This document shows positions 53,881-62,944 of a DNA stretch of 64,000 nt, piece after piece (position 1 is the first letter of the stretch; the number at the start of each line of letters is the position of its first letter). The DNA is from a bacterium (GTDB lineage: Bacteria; UBP6; UBA1177; JAKLFG01): NCBI GenBank assembly GCA_022709425.1, contig JAKLIW010000002.1:62001-126000 (forward strand), written 5' to 3'. Position numbers and translations under genes: made by a program. The notes under the pieces were generated by a model that made no database searches, had not been told where the DNA came from, and worked only from the letters and a program-made list of their open reading frames with translations.

Positions 53881-54624
53881 ATGGGCGCCGTCACGATCAC
53901 TGGCCATACGATAGAACTTTTCTCGTTCGATCTCTGGGAGACGCTCATATCGGAGGCGGAGGAACCGCTGCGGCAGAAGGAGCGGGCCCGGATCATCGCC
54001 GAAAAGGTCGGGGTCTCTTCCAGCGCGGTGCACACGGCGATACAAAAGGTATCGAGGACCTTCACCGAGGTCTACTACCGCGAAGGGCGGACGATGCTGA
54101 CGCTCGAACGGCTCGATCTCATCCTTGAACGGCTCGGCAGAACGCTGTCGGCTGCGGAACGCGAGGAGACGGCGCAACTCTTGAGCGAGGCGTCGCTCAC
54201 CATAGCACCGCCGCTCATCGAGGGGGCAGCGAAGTTTCTCGAACTCCTCAAAAAGAACGGCGTCGCGATCACGCTGATATCGGATACCGGGTTCAGCCGC
54301 GGCCGCGAGATGCGGATACTACTTGAACGGTGCGGCATTTTGCATCATTTCGATCTCTGTCTTTTCTCCGATGAGGAAGGGGCGGCCAAGCCGCGTCGGG
54401 AGCTTTTCGCGAAAATAGAACAGGGTTTCCCGCATATCCCGTCGTCCCGGATGCTTCACATGGGCGACAACCCGTTGACCGATATCGCCGGGGCGGAACG
54501 GTCGGGTTGGCACACCATTCTTTTCCAGCGCAGCGACGAGGTCCGGCGGATCCATCAGAGCGATCGGCGCGACCTGTTGCGGGTCGGTTCGTACGCGGAA
54601 CTCACGATGCTGATCGGTTCATAA
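53881..54624 (+). CDS. HAD-family hydrolase
   Basis: 247 residues. Motif I is FSFDLWETLI (nucleophile Asp with Trp-Glu in place of the usual Asp-x-Asp second position), motif II is LISDTGFSRG, and the last motif is HMGDNPLTDIAGAERSGW. A helical cap occupies residues ~30-120. Probably a phosphatase or dehalogenase-like enzyme; substrate unknown. CGGAGGAGGATC precedes ATG. Confidence 0.87.
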   Translation: MGAVTITGHTIELFSFDLWETLISEAEEPLRQKERARIIAEKVGVSSSAVHTAIQKVSRTFTEVYYREGRTMLTLERLDLILERLGRTLSAAEREETAQLLSEASLTIAPPLIEGAAKFLELLKKNGVAITLISDTGFSRGREMRILLERCGILHHFDLCLFSDEEGAAKPRRELFAKIEQGFPHIPSSRMLHMGDNPLTDIAGAERSGWHTILFQRSDEVRRIHQSDRRDLLRVGSYAELTMLIGS

Positions 54625-54631
54625 ACTTTTT

Positions 54632-57073
54632 CTAGACATGCTTCTTGGCGAAGCGGTGGAAACTGATCGCCGCGATGAGATAACAGAAGGCGGCGAGGGT
54701 GAATACGAAGGTAAAGCCGTAGGCCATCGCGAGAATGATGGAGAGTATCGAGCTCACCACGCCCGCGACGCCGTTGACCGCCATCGCCCACGGTATGAAC
54801 CCGGCGTTTTTCTCACCGACTAGGGTAAGTCCGGTCGGGAAGAAGATGCCCATCATGAAGCCGAGCGGCGCAAGCAGCAGGAAGGATATGAATAGGCGCA
54901 GCGCGAAGGAGGAATCGAGGAACAGGTGGGTGAACCACGGTACGAACAGAGCGTAACCGAGGACGAGAAGCGGCATGACGACCGCAAGCATTTTGTAAAG
55001 TTTCCGATCCCCGAGAGTGATCAGCAGTTTTTTGCTGAACAGCGCCCCGACACCGGCGCAGAGCAGCAGGATACCGATGCTTGCCGCTATCGCGTCGGAG
55101 GGATTGCCGAGGAACAGGACGAACTGTTGGATGAGCGCTATTTCGATGAACATGAATCCGATACCGAGCATAGAGAAATAGAGTATCTGCAGGTGCGGTG
55201 AATAGACCCGTTCTTTCGCTCCCATGAAGAAGAGCGGAGCGACGATGAGCAGTAGCGAGAAAAGAAGCGACTGGACCAGCGACAGGAACAGGACGAGGAT
55301 GCCGATCGGCATTTTATCAACCAGCGATCCGCCGTCGCCCCAGTCGGCGGTGAAGAGATGTTTCAGGGTGTAATAGTGGAAAAAGAACGGCTTATCGTCG
55401 TTGACCGGAGTGATGTCGTATTCGTAGTTTTTGATGAATTCGGACTCGGTGCCGCGCGACACGGCATCGAAATAGCGCAGGAAGGATTTCCGTATGTGAT
55501 CCGCTCCGTCAGGGACGAAGAAGGGAGGGGTTTTGAATATCGGGTTCCAGTAGTCATCGGGCGCCTCGAAGCCGGGGGCGTAGATGATACGGTTGCGCGG
55601 TGTCTCGCTGGTCCGTTCCTCTATCTGCGCGATCTCGACATAGGTGAAGGGGCGAGTCTTGACCAGTACCGCGCCCAATGCTCCGTCGCCGATGATGACG
55701 ATATGTTTTTCCGGTTCGCTGATGCCCATCGCGCGCAGAACCTCGACCATCTCGGTGCAGAGCCGCAGGGTTTCGCGCGGCGGCCAGAAAAGCCAGCGGA
55801 TGATCGATACGGTGCCGTCGGGCGAGAGATGCTCGAGGTATTCACGGATGGCGTCGGTCGTATAGAGATAACTTTCGCTGAGCACGTAGGCGCCGCTGGC
55901 GAGCGCCGTCCAAGTGTCGACGCCCGAAAGCTGGATGATGTCGTAGCGGTCGGAGGCGCGGCGAATGAAACTGCGGCCCTCGCTGTGAACGACGGTCACC
56001 CGCGGATCCTGATAGGGGCGCCCCACATAGTCGGCGTAGTGATCGCGTGTCACTTCGATCATCGCCTTGTTTATCTCGACGCCGGTCACCGCCGTGGCGC
56101 CGTTGTGGAGCGCTGTGATGATATCGGTGCCGCCGCCGAGCCCGACCACGAGCACGTTGGGTTTCTCATGGGTCAGGTAGGCCGACGAATAGAGCGACAG
56201 GCCGATACGCGCATAGTCGAAAGTGCCCGGCGTACTGACCGAGGGGAAGTCGTACAGCAGTGTGTAGGCATCGCCGTCTATCGTGATGACCTTGTTCTTG
56301 AGTTCGGGGAAGTAATTGAAGAACTCCTGCGACCGTTTGTTCGAGAAGACATCGATGCGCGCGACGCGGTCCCACGAGGTCCACTCTATCACCTGTCCGG
56401 CATCGAAAACGCGCCCCATGCCGAGCGCTTTTGAGGGGGGCGATTCGATGGGGAACAGAACGAAACGGGCCGGGAAGAGGATGATGATGAACAGAGCGAT
56501 GCACCCGGAGGTCAGACGTGCGATGCGGTTGTCGGCCGCCGCGGCGAAGCAGAAGGAGGCTACGAGCGCCGATGCCGCGACGATGAGTATCGCCCCTTCG
56601 CCGCCGAACCGTTCCAGCAGGAAAATGACCACGAAACCACCGATGGCCGATCCGGCCAGATTGACCAGATACAGGACGTTGATCCGCTCCCGGGCGATGC
56701 GGAACAACAGCGATATCGCGATCCCGGCGAAGAAGTAGGGGAAAATAAGCGCCATGTAATACAGGAACACGTACCCGAGCTGGAGGACCTTGTCGGTCAT
56801 ATAGGTGTCAAGAGGGATACGGACGACGATCGCTAGAGAGAGGATCGTCGAGATGCCGAAGAGCGCCGCGTGGAGTGCGAGGCTCAGGTAGGGTCGCTCC
56901 GGTTCTTTCTTGCGCGTGGCGAGCCACGTTCCGGCGGCGCTCATCCCCATCATGGCGACCGTGATGACCATATAGGCCAGATGGTGCCAGAGGGTGAACG
57001 AAAAGATGCGCGTCTGCAGGATCTGCAACGCGAGGATGCCGACCGATATCAGGAATAAACCGATAAGCGCCAT
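54632..57073 (-). CDS. membrane protein with spermidine-synthase-like domain
   Basis: 813 residues. Membrane helices cover about 1-215 and again about 590-810. Between them is a soluble SpeE-type methyltransferase fold with VVGLGGGTDIITALHNGA near 304 and VTGVEINKAMIE. Such fused membrane spermidine-synthase-like proteins are common but mostly uncharacterised, and a true polyamine role is not shown. Confidence 0.85.
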   Translation of the reverse strand: MALIGLFLISVGILALQILQTRIFSFTLWHHLAYMVITVAMMGMSAAGTWLATRKKEPERPYLSLALHAALFGISTILSLAIVVRIPLDTYMTDKVLQLGYVFLYYMALIFPYFFAGIAISLLFRIARERINVLYLVNLAGSAIGGFVVIFLLERFGGEGAILIVAASALVASFCFAAAADNRIARLTSGCIALFIIILFPARFVLFPIESPPSKALGMGRVFDAGQVIEWTSWDRVARIDVFSNKRSQEFFNYFPELKNKVITIDGDAYTLLYDFPSVSTPGTFDYARIGLSLYSSAYLTHEKPNVLVVGLGGGTDIITALHNGATAVTGVEINKAMIEVTRDHYADYVGRPYQDPRVTVVHSEGRSFIRRASDRYDIIQLSGVDTWTALASGAYVLSESYLYTTDAIREYLEHLSPDGTVSIIRWLFWPPRETLRLCTEMVEVLRAMGISEPEKHIVIIGDGALGAVLVKTRPFTYVEIAQIEERTSETPRNRIIYAPGFEAPDDYWNPIFKTPPFFVPDGADHIRKSFLRYFDAVSRGTESEFIKNYEYDITPVNDDKPFFFHYYTLKHLFTADWGDGGSLVDKMPIGILVLFLSLVQSLLFSLLLIVAPLFFMGAKERVYSPHLQILYFSMLGIGFMFIEIALIQQFVLFLGNPSDAIAASIGILLLCAGVGALFSKKLLITLGDRKLYKMLAVVMPLLVLGYALFVPWFTHLFLDSSFALRLFISFLLLAPLGFMMGIFFPTGLTLVGEKNAGFIPWAMAVNGVAGVVSSILSIILAMAYGFTFVFTLAAFCYLIAAISFHRFAKKHV

Positions 57074-57103
57074 GCTGCCTCCGTTCAGTCGGTGACCAAG
57101 GTG

Positions 57104-58609
57104 CTAGGCCTCGGAGACCGTGAAATGTTCCCGGTGGATCGTGCCGTCGCTTTTGAGATCGACCATGACCTTATGAGCGCGGCACGCCTCTTTGAATTCC
57201 TTGCTGAAGGCGTGTTCCAACATAAAAATGATATCGGGGTGCGCCTCGACACGGAAGCGCCGCACGTTGTAGAGTTGGTTCTGCCGCAGTATCTCGCGCA
57301 CTATCTTGAACCCGACCGATTCGCGCGACAGTATATGGGCGGTGCCGCCACAGTAGGGGCATGATTCGGTGAGTGTCGCCAATGCGCTTTCGCTCGTCCG
57401 TTTCCGCGTTATCTGGATGAGTCCCAGCCGGGTGAACTGGTAGACGGTGTTCCGGGCCGGGTCGCGCTCCAATGCCGATTCGAGCGCCCGGATGACCTTC
57501 ATGCGGTTGTTGTGCTGCCGCATATCGATGAAGTCGACCACGATGATGCCGGCGATGTTGCGCAGACGGAGCTGGTAAGCGATCTCGTCGGCCGCCTCGA
57601 GGTTGGTCCTGAATACCGTCTGTTCGAGCGATCCGGTGCCGAGGAACTTGCCGGTATTGACATCGACCACCGTCAGTGCTTCGGTCTGTTCGATATAGAT
57701 GAAACCGCCGCTTTTCAGCCACAGCTTCTTCCCGAGCGTCTTGTCGATCTCGGCCTCGATGCCGTAGTATTCGAAAATGGGGTAGGGAAGATCGTACAGC
57801 CGCACCGCCGACTTTCGTTCCGGTATGAAGGCCGAGACATACTTGAGCGCCTCGTCATGGTCATCCTTGTCGTCGCAGATGATGTCGCCCAGATCGTCGG
57901 TGTAGGTGTTCTTTATCGCCTCGACCACCGGGCTGACCGCCTCGGAGATGAGCTCTTCGTTCTTTCCTTTCTTGAAGTTGTCCTGCACCGTGCGCCACTT
58001 CTTGATGAGCTGGACGATCTCGCGCTCGACGATCTGGCGCGAGGCCGATCCGGCCATGGTGCGGATGATGACGCCGTAGCCTTTTTCGACCGTTTTGCGG
58101 GCGAGATCCTGTAGGTCGCGCCGCACCTCGGGGTCGTGGATCTTCTTCGATACGCCGATGTGGCGGATGGTCGGCATGAGCACCGCGAAGCGGCCGGTGA
58201 GCGTTGCGTGGGTGGTGAGCCGCGCCCCCTTCTGGCCGATCGGCTCCTTGATGACCTGCACGATGATCTGCTGCCCTTCCTTGACATATTCGGGGATCGG
58301 CGCGGCGGCGGCCGTTTCGCCGTTGCCCTCTTCCTCCCCCTCGTCGTCGTTCAGGTTCTTCTCGAACTCCTCGTAACTGATATCCTGCCGCAGGTCGCGC
58401 AGGTAGATGAAACCGGTCCGCTCATGGCCGAACTCGACGAAGGCCGACTGCATCCCGTGGACGATCCGCTTGACGGTGCCGCGGTAGAGGTTGCCCAGAC
58501 AGTTCTGGTCGCTCGTGCGGAACAGCGAGAATTCGACGAGCCGTCCCTCTTCGAGTATGGCCATCCGTTTCTCGCCCGGTATCGAATTGACGATGATGCG
58601 ACGGTCCAT
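57104..58609 (-). CDS. rng: ribonuclease G (Rne/Rng family)
   Basis: 501 residues. An S1 domain is in the first ~130, with an acidic insert (DDEGEEEGNGE). The catalytic Asp is in VVDFIDMRQHNN near 353, and the Zn-link is CPYCGG near 417. It processes 16S rRNA 5' ends and mRNAs. Its ATG lies one base after the stop of the MBL gene. Confidence 0.96.
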   Translation of the reverse strand: MDRRIIVNSIPGEKRMAILEEGRLVEFSLFRTSDQNCLGNLYRGTVKRIVHGMQSAFVEFGHERTGFIYLRDLRQDISYEEFEKNLNDDEGEEEGNGETAAAAPIPEYVKEGQQIIVQVIKEPIGQKGARLTTHATLTGRFAVLMPTIRHIGVSKKIHDPEVRRDLQDLARKTVEKGYGVIIRTMAGSASRQIVEREIVQLIKKWRTVQDNFKKGKNEELISEAVSPVVEAIKNTYTDDLGDIICDDKDDHDEALKYVSAFIPERKSAVRLYDLPYPIFEYYGIEAEIDKTLGKKLWLKSGGFIYIEQTEALTVVDVNTGKFLGTGSLEQTVFRTNLEAADEIAYQLRLRNIAGIIVVDFIDMRQHNNRMKVIRALESALERDPARNTVYQFTRLGLIQITRKRTSESALATLTESCPYCGGTAHILSRESVGFKIVREILRQNQLYNVRRFRVEAHPDIIFMLEHAFSKEFKEACRAHKVMVDLKSDGTIHREHFTVSEA

Positions 58610-58610
58610 G

Positions 58611-59390
58611 TCAGCCGGCCACGATGGGGCTTTTCTGACGCATGAAACGGACCGGCTTGTCGGTCCGCAACTCTCCGAGTTCCTTTTCGATCTCGTCGAG
58701 CATGCTCGGCTTCATGTGGAAAACCCACACCGGCACGTTGCGTTGTACCTGCGCCAGTTCGGACTCGAGGTCCTTCGGCGTCAGATGTTTGGAGTTCTTC
58801 GCGATGACGGCCAGCCGGTTGGGGAACGAGGTCTCCCAGCAGAGGGCGCGGAGATTCTCTTCGGCATTGAGCGCTTCGATGAACCGCGGACAGCGGCAGG
58901 TGTCGCCCGAGTATCCGATGCTGACCCCCTCCTTGCGCAGGATGAAGCCGACCGACTCGACCACGTGATCGACCTCGATGGGGAGGAATTCGACGCCGTC
59001 CACCGTGAACGGCTTGCCGAACTCGAAATACTCAAAGGTGATTGTCGGGGTCCCCTTGCCGGGGAGTTTGGTGAAATCGGGCCAGATGAGGTCGTTGAAG
59101 ATATGTTTCTGTATCTGTTCGGCAATTGTCCGTGTGGTGTGGATGGTGAACGTGTGAAAGCCGTAGGAGAGCATGAAGTCGGAAAGGGTCGGCAGGTCCT
59201 TGACATGGTCATAGTGACTGTGGGTGACGACGATGTGTTTTATCTTAAGCAGTTCCGGTTTGGACATGTTGGAAAGTATCGCCCCGGCGTCGATGAGGGT
59301 CGAGGGGGTGACGCGCATCGAGATGCACTTTTTTTCCTCGAGGTCGCTACCGTAACAACCGAGCGGAAGAATCGTCAGCATAGAAGCCAT
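58611..59390 (-). CDS. MBL-fold hydrolase, class II cAMP phosphodiesterase-like
   Basis: 259 residues. The metallo-beta-lactamase motif is VVTHSHYDHVKDLPTL near 53. GYSGDTCRCPRF and KHLTPKDLESEL lie later. The opening LPLGCYGSDLEEKKC resembles class II phosphodiesterases. Could cleave cyclic nucleotides; not certain. Coupled to RNase G downstream. ATG 59390 (alternatively 59381). Confidence 0.8.
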   Translation of the reverse strand: MASMLTILPLGCYGSDLEEKKCISMRVTPSTLIDAGAILSNMSKPELLKIKHIVVTHSHYDHVKDLPTLSDFMLSYGFHTFTIHTTRTIAEQIQKHIFNDLIWPDFTKLPGKGTPTITFEYFEFGKPFTVDGVEFLPIEVDHVVESVGFILRKEGVSIGYSGDTCRCPRFIEALNAEENLRALCWETSFPNRLAVIAKNSKHLTPKDLESELAQVQRNVPVWVFHMKPSMLDEIEKELGELRTDKPVRFMRQKSPIVAG

Positions 59391-59432
59391 TCAAAAAAAA
59401 TTAGACAACACTACATTGACGTTAGGGATAAG

Positions 59433-59795
59433 TCAAGAAAAGGATAAGAGCTTCAGGAGTTCTTCGGAGGAGAAGGGTTTCGCGAGGAACCGCAGTTCGA
59501 GCCGCGCGACGGCCTGCCGTTCGCGGTCGGGCAGGGTGTCCCAGAGATGGCCGCTGGTCAGAACGATGCGAAGCGCGGGGTCTTTTTCCCGGAGAAGGGC
59601 GGCCAGTTCGATGCCGCTCATGAGGGGCAGCCCGCGGTCGATGACGACCGCCGAGAAGTCTCCCGCCGCCTCGAAGCGCTCGATCGCCTGCCGGGCGTCT
59701 CCGGCCGTTTCCACCGTGAAGCCGAGGGCGCGGAATAGGTCGGCGAAGCAATCGACGATAGTGGCGTCATCGTCCACGAACAGGATGCGGGGCAC
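59433..59795 (-). CDS. single-domain response regulator receiver
   Basis: 120 residues from GTG 59795, which has TTGAGGAG at correct distance. The acidic pair lies at 8-10 (VDDD), the phospho-acceptor is Asp53 (VVIDRGLP), Thr ~81 is in LTSGH and Lys ~104 in LAKPF. There is no output domain, so it acts through partners. The cognate kinase is not visible here. Confidence 0.88.
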   Translation of the reverse strand: MPRILFVDDDATIVDCFADLFRALGFTVETAGDARQAIERFEAAGDFSAVVIDRGLPLMSGIELAALLREKDPALRIVLTSGHLWDTLPDRERQAVARLELRFLAKPFSSEELLKLLSFS

Positions 59796-59897
59796 CGGTT
59801 TTCTCCTCAATTGAGTGAACGGGTCGTTCTCGATGATATACGGCATCCGGAAGGGAGTCAATCATTTTATTTGGGAAGGCTCTAACAAATAAAAAAG

Positions 59898-59926
59898 TTG
59901 ACAATGTTTTCATTATTGGTTATTAG
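59898..59926 (+). promoter_or_regulatory. promoter upstream of the 5-formyl-THF cyclo-ligase gene
   Basis: TTGACA (59898-59903) and TATTAG (59921-59926) have a 17-bp spacer. An 80-nt leader follows, with a C-rich/G-rich possible hairpin at about 59934-59956. Confidence 0.6.
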
Positions 59927-60006
59927 GACTCTTCCCCCTCGCCATGGGCCGGGGTTTATATAGGTTTTTTTAGTAACGGTCGGAAGCCGCAGGGCTTTTC
60001 GATATT

Positions 60007-60570
60007 GTGGAAAAAGAAGTCCTGAGAAAAGATATACGCGCAAAGCGGCGCCTTTTAAGCGATGCCGAGGTGTCCGAAAGAAGCCGCCGTATCATCGAAC
60101 ATATCGTTACCAGTCATCTTTTCGGTTCCGCGACGAAGGTGGCGCTTTACCATCCCTTCCGGAACGAGGCCGATCTGCGCGGGATGTTGAACGACCGGCG
60201 CAAAGAATTCTATTTCCCCCGAGTGACGGCGGGGACCAGAGTGCTCGATTTCCACCGGGTCGGATCGGTCGACGAACTGATCGACGGCTATCAGGGGATA
60301 CGGGAGCCCGCAGCAACCGCGCAACGCTGTCCGGTGGCGGCCATCGATCTTTTCCTCGTGCCGGGGGTCGCTTTTTCCCGGGCGGGCGAACGGATCGGCT
60401 ACGGCGGCGGCTACTATGACGCGACCCTGCGGGAACGGCGCCCCGGCGCCCCGGCGATCGGCGTCGGGTTCGATCTGCAGATAGTGCCGGAAGGTTTTTC
60501 TGATGAATACGATACCGCTATAGACGGATTCGTCACCGAATCCGGGATGATGCTCACTAACCGAAAGTAA
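60007..60570 (+). CDS. 5-formyltetrahydrofolate cyclo-ligase
   Basis: 187 residues. RAKRRLLSDAE, YHPFRNEADL, LFLVPGVAFS and the nucleotide/folate loop GYGGGYYDATL are visible. It makes 5,10-methenyl-THF with ATP. GTG start at 60007. It is the first gene of a run with rny, the YmdB gene and tyrS. Confidence 0.93.
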   Translation: MEKEVLRKDIRAKRRLLSDAEVSERSRRIIEHIVTSHLFGSATKVALYHPFRNEADLRGMLNDRRKEFYFPRVTAGTRVLDFHRVGSVDELIDGYQGIREPAATAQRCPVAAIDLFLVPGVAFSRAGERIGYGGGYYDATLRERRPGAPAIGVGFDLQIVPEGFSDEYDTAIDGFVTESGMMLTNRK

Positions 60571-60582
60571 AAGGAGACCACA

Positions 60583-62130
60583 GTGGACGCGACTACTATC
60601 ATTATGTTGCTGGTCGGACTGGTCCTCGGAGCGGCGTTCTGCTATATGGCGCTGAATCTCGTTTTCAAGACGAGAACCGAAAAATGGCGCAAGGATGCCG
60701 AAGAGGCCCGCTCGAAGTCCGAGGAGATCCTGAGGAGCGCCGAACTCAAGGCGCAGGAGATGCTGCTTGAGGGGCGCAAGGAGACCGACCGTCAGAAGAA
60801 CGACCTGCTCCGCGAGTTCAAGGAGCGGGAGAAACGCCTCAACAAAAAGGAGGAGCAACTCGACGCCCGCGACGAACTGCTCGTCAACAAGGAGAAGGAC
60901 CTCAAGAACGTCGAGAAGAAACAACTCGACACCGAGAAATTCCTTGAGAACAAGTCCAGGGAGATCGAGGCGACGCGCGAGAACATCCGACTCGAACTCG
61001 AACGGATCGCCGGCATGACGCAGGAAGAGGCGATCAACACCCTCGTCCAGAAGATCGAGGACGAGGCGAAGCATCAGGCGGCCAAGAAGATCAAGTTGAT
61101 AGAGGATGCGACCACCGAGGATGCGGAGAAAATATCCAAGAACATCATCGCGACCGCCATCCAGCGTTACGCCGGCGAGTATGTGGCGACCGGCACCGTG
61201 ACCACCGTTACGCTCCCCAGCGACGAGATGAAGGGACGCATCATCGGCCGCGAAGGGCGCAATATCCGCGCCATCGAGGCGACCACCGGCAGCGACCTGA
61301 TCATCGACGACACTCCGGAAGCGGTCGTCATAAGCGACTTCAACCCGGTCCGCCGCGAGATCACCCGCATCACCCTTGAGCGGCTCATCGCCGACGGCCG
61401 CATCCATCCCGGCCGCATCGAGGAGCTTTTCAACGCCGCCACCAAAGAGGTCTGGAAGGGGATCAAGGAGGCGGGCGAGCAGGCGCTGTTCGACCTCGGC
61501 GTCCACAAGATGCATCCCGAACTGGTGCTCCTCATCGGGCGGCTCAAATACCGCACCAGCTACGGCCAGAACATGTGGAAACATTCGGTCGAATCGGGTT
61601 TCTTCGCCGGCATGATCGCGGCCGAGATGAACTATAACATCAAAATGGCCCGCCGCGCCGGGCTCCTGCACGATATCGGCAAAGCGGTCGACCACGAGCA
61701 GGAAGGCTCGCACGCCTCTTTGGGCGCGCGGCTCGCCGAGAAGTACGGCGAGGCCAAGAAGATCGTCACCGCCATCGAGGCGCACCACAACGAGATCAAA
61801 CCCGATTCGGTGCTCGACATGATCGTCATGGCGGCCGACGCCCTTTCCGGCGCCCGCCCCGGCGCTCGCCGCGAGATGGGCGACGCCTACGTCCAGCGCC
61901 TCACCGATCTCGAGAACATCGCCAACGCATTCCCGGGGGTCGACAAGACCTTCGCGATACAGGCGGGCCGCGAACTGCGCGTCATGGTCGATGCGTCGAA
62001 AGTGCGCGACGAGGATGCCTATGTCATGGCCAACGATATCTCCAAGAAGATAGAGTCCGACATGACCTACCCCGGCCAGATCAAGGTGGTGGTCATCCGC
62101 GAGACCCGCGTCATCGCGATGGCGCAGTAA
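60583..62130 (+). CDS. rny: ribonuclease Y
   Basis: 515 residues. An N-terminal membrane helix (about 5-25) is followed by a long coiled coil to about 200, a KH domain (GRIIGREGRNIRAIE) and an HD domain (LLHDIGKAVDHE). It is a membrane-bound endoribonuclease starting mRNA decay. GTG 60583 has AAAAGGAGA upstream. ymdB follows, as in Bacillus. Confidence 0.97.
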   Translation: MDATTIIMLLVGLVLGAAFCYMALNLVFKTRTEKWRKDAEEARSKSEEILRSAELKAQEMLLEGRKETDRQKNDLLREFKEREKRLNKKEEQLDARDELLVNKEKDLKNVEKKQLDTEKFLENKSREIEATRENIRLELERIAGMTQEEAINTLVQKIEDEAKHQAAKKIKLIEDATTEDAEKISKNIIATAIQRYAGEYVATGTVTTVTLPSDEMKGRIIGREGRNIRAIEATTGSDLIIDDTPEAVVISDFNPVRREITRITLERLIADGRIHPGRIEELFNAATKEVWKGIKEAGEQALFDLGVHKMHPELVLLIGRLKYRTSYGQNMWKHSVESGFFAGMIAAEMNYNIKMARRAGLLHDIGKAVDHEQEGSHASLGARLAEKYGEAKKIVTAIEAHHNEIKPDSVLDMIVMAADALSGARPGARREMGDAYVQRLTDLENIANAFPGVDKTFAIQAGRELRVMVDASKVRDEDAYVMANDISKKIESDMTYPGQIKVVVIRETRVIAMAQ

Positions 62131-62140
62131 CGGGGTATCG

Positions 62141-62944
62141 ATGGCCTCTCTGCGCATCCTCATGCTCGGCGACATCATTGGGCGCCCCGGTCGGAAAATG
62201 CTCCTGCGCCTCCTTCCCGGCTATCGCACGCGGCACGGCATCTCGTGCGTCATCGCCAACGGCGAGAACTCGTCGGGAGGCATGGGTATCCAGCGCGACG
62301 CGATGGACGATCTGTTCACCGCCGGGGTCGATGTCATCACCACCGGCAACCATGTCTGGCACCGCAAGGAGGTCCACGAGCTCCTGAAGAAAGAGCCGCG
62401 TCTCCTACGGCCCGCCAACTACCCCGCCCGCTTGCCGGGTCTTGGACATGTCGTGGTTGAACGGGGTGGTGTAAAGATCGGCGTACTCAACCTCCTCGGC
62501 CGCGTCTTCATGGAACCGATGGATAATCCCTTTGAGGTCGCGGAGCGCGAACTGACGCTGCTGCGCGAAGCGGGGGCGCAGAGCATCCTCGTCGATTTCC
62601 ACGCCGAAGCGACGGCGGAGAAGGAGGCGATGGCTTTTCATCTCGACGGCCGGGTGTCGCTTCTGGCCGGGACCCACACCCATGTGCAGACATCGGATGA
62701 AAAGATATTCCCGGACGGGATGGGCTACATCACCGATCTGGGGCGGTGCGGGTCGTTCTTCTCGGTGCTCGGCGTCGAGTATCCGGCGAGTCTGGAGGGG
62801 TTTCTTACCTGCACCAACAAAAAATTCACTCCGGCGAAGGATTCACTTATGATGGAAGGCGTTATCGCCGATATCGACCCGGCGACGGGCCGGGCGGTGC
62901 GGATCGAACGGATTCGGGAACAAGCGGAGGCGCATGATGAGTGA
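62141..62944 (+). CDS. YmdB-like metallophosphoesterase
   Basis: 267 residues. Motifs are LGDIIGRPGRKML, NGENSSGG, TGNHVWH, DFHAEATAEK and AGTHTHVQTSDE, the metal ligands of this phosphodiesterase family (a cAMP phosphodiesterase in Bacillus). It overlaps tyrS by 8 nt. Confidence 0.92.
   Translation: MASLRILMLGDIIGRPGRKMLLRLLPGYRTRHGISCVIANGENSSGGMGIQRDAMDDLFTAGVDVITTGNHVWHRKEVHELLKKEPRLLRPANYPARLPGLGHVVVERGGVKIGVLNLLGRVFMEPMDNPFEVAERELTLLREAGAQSILVDFHAEATAEKEAMAFHLDGRVSLLAGTHTHVQTSDEKIFPDGMGYITDLGRCGSFFSVLGVEYPASLEGFLTCTNKKFTPAKDSLMMEGVIADIDPATGRAVRIERIREQAEAHDE

Noticed and set aside
59927..60006. 6S RNA upstream of the 5-formyl-THF cyclo-ligase gene
   Set aside because: 6S RNA is often found there, but the interval is only about 80 nt and no 6S-like fold is visible.
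60055..62178. Long antisense frame opposite RNase Y
   Set aside because: Shadow frame with no motif.
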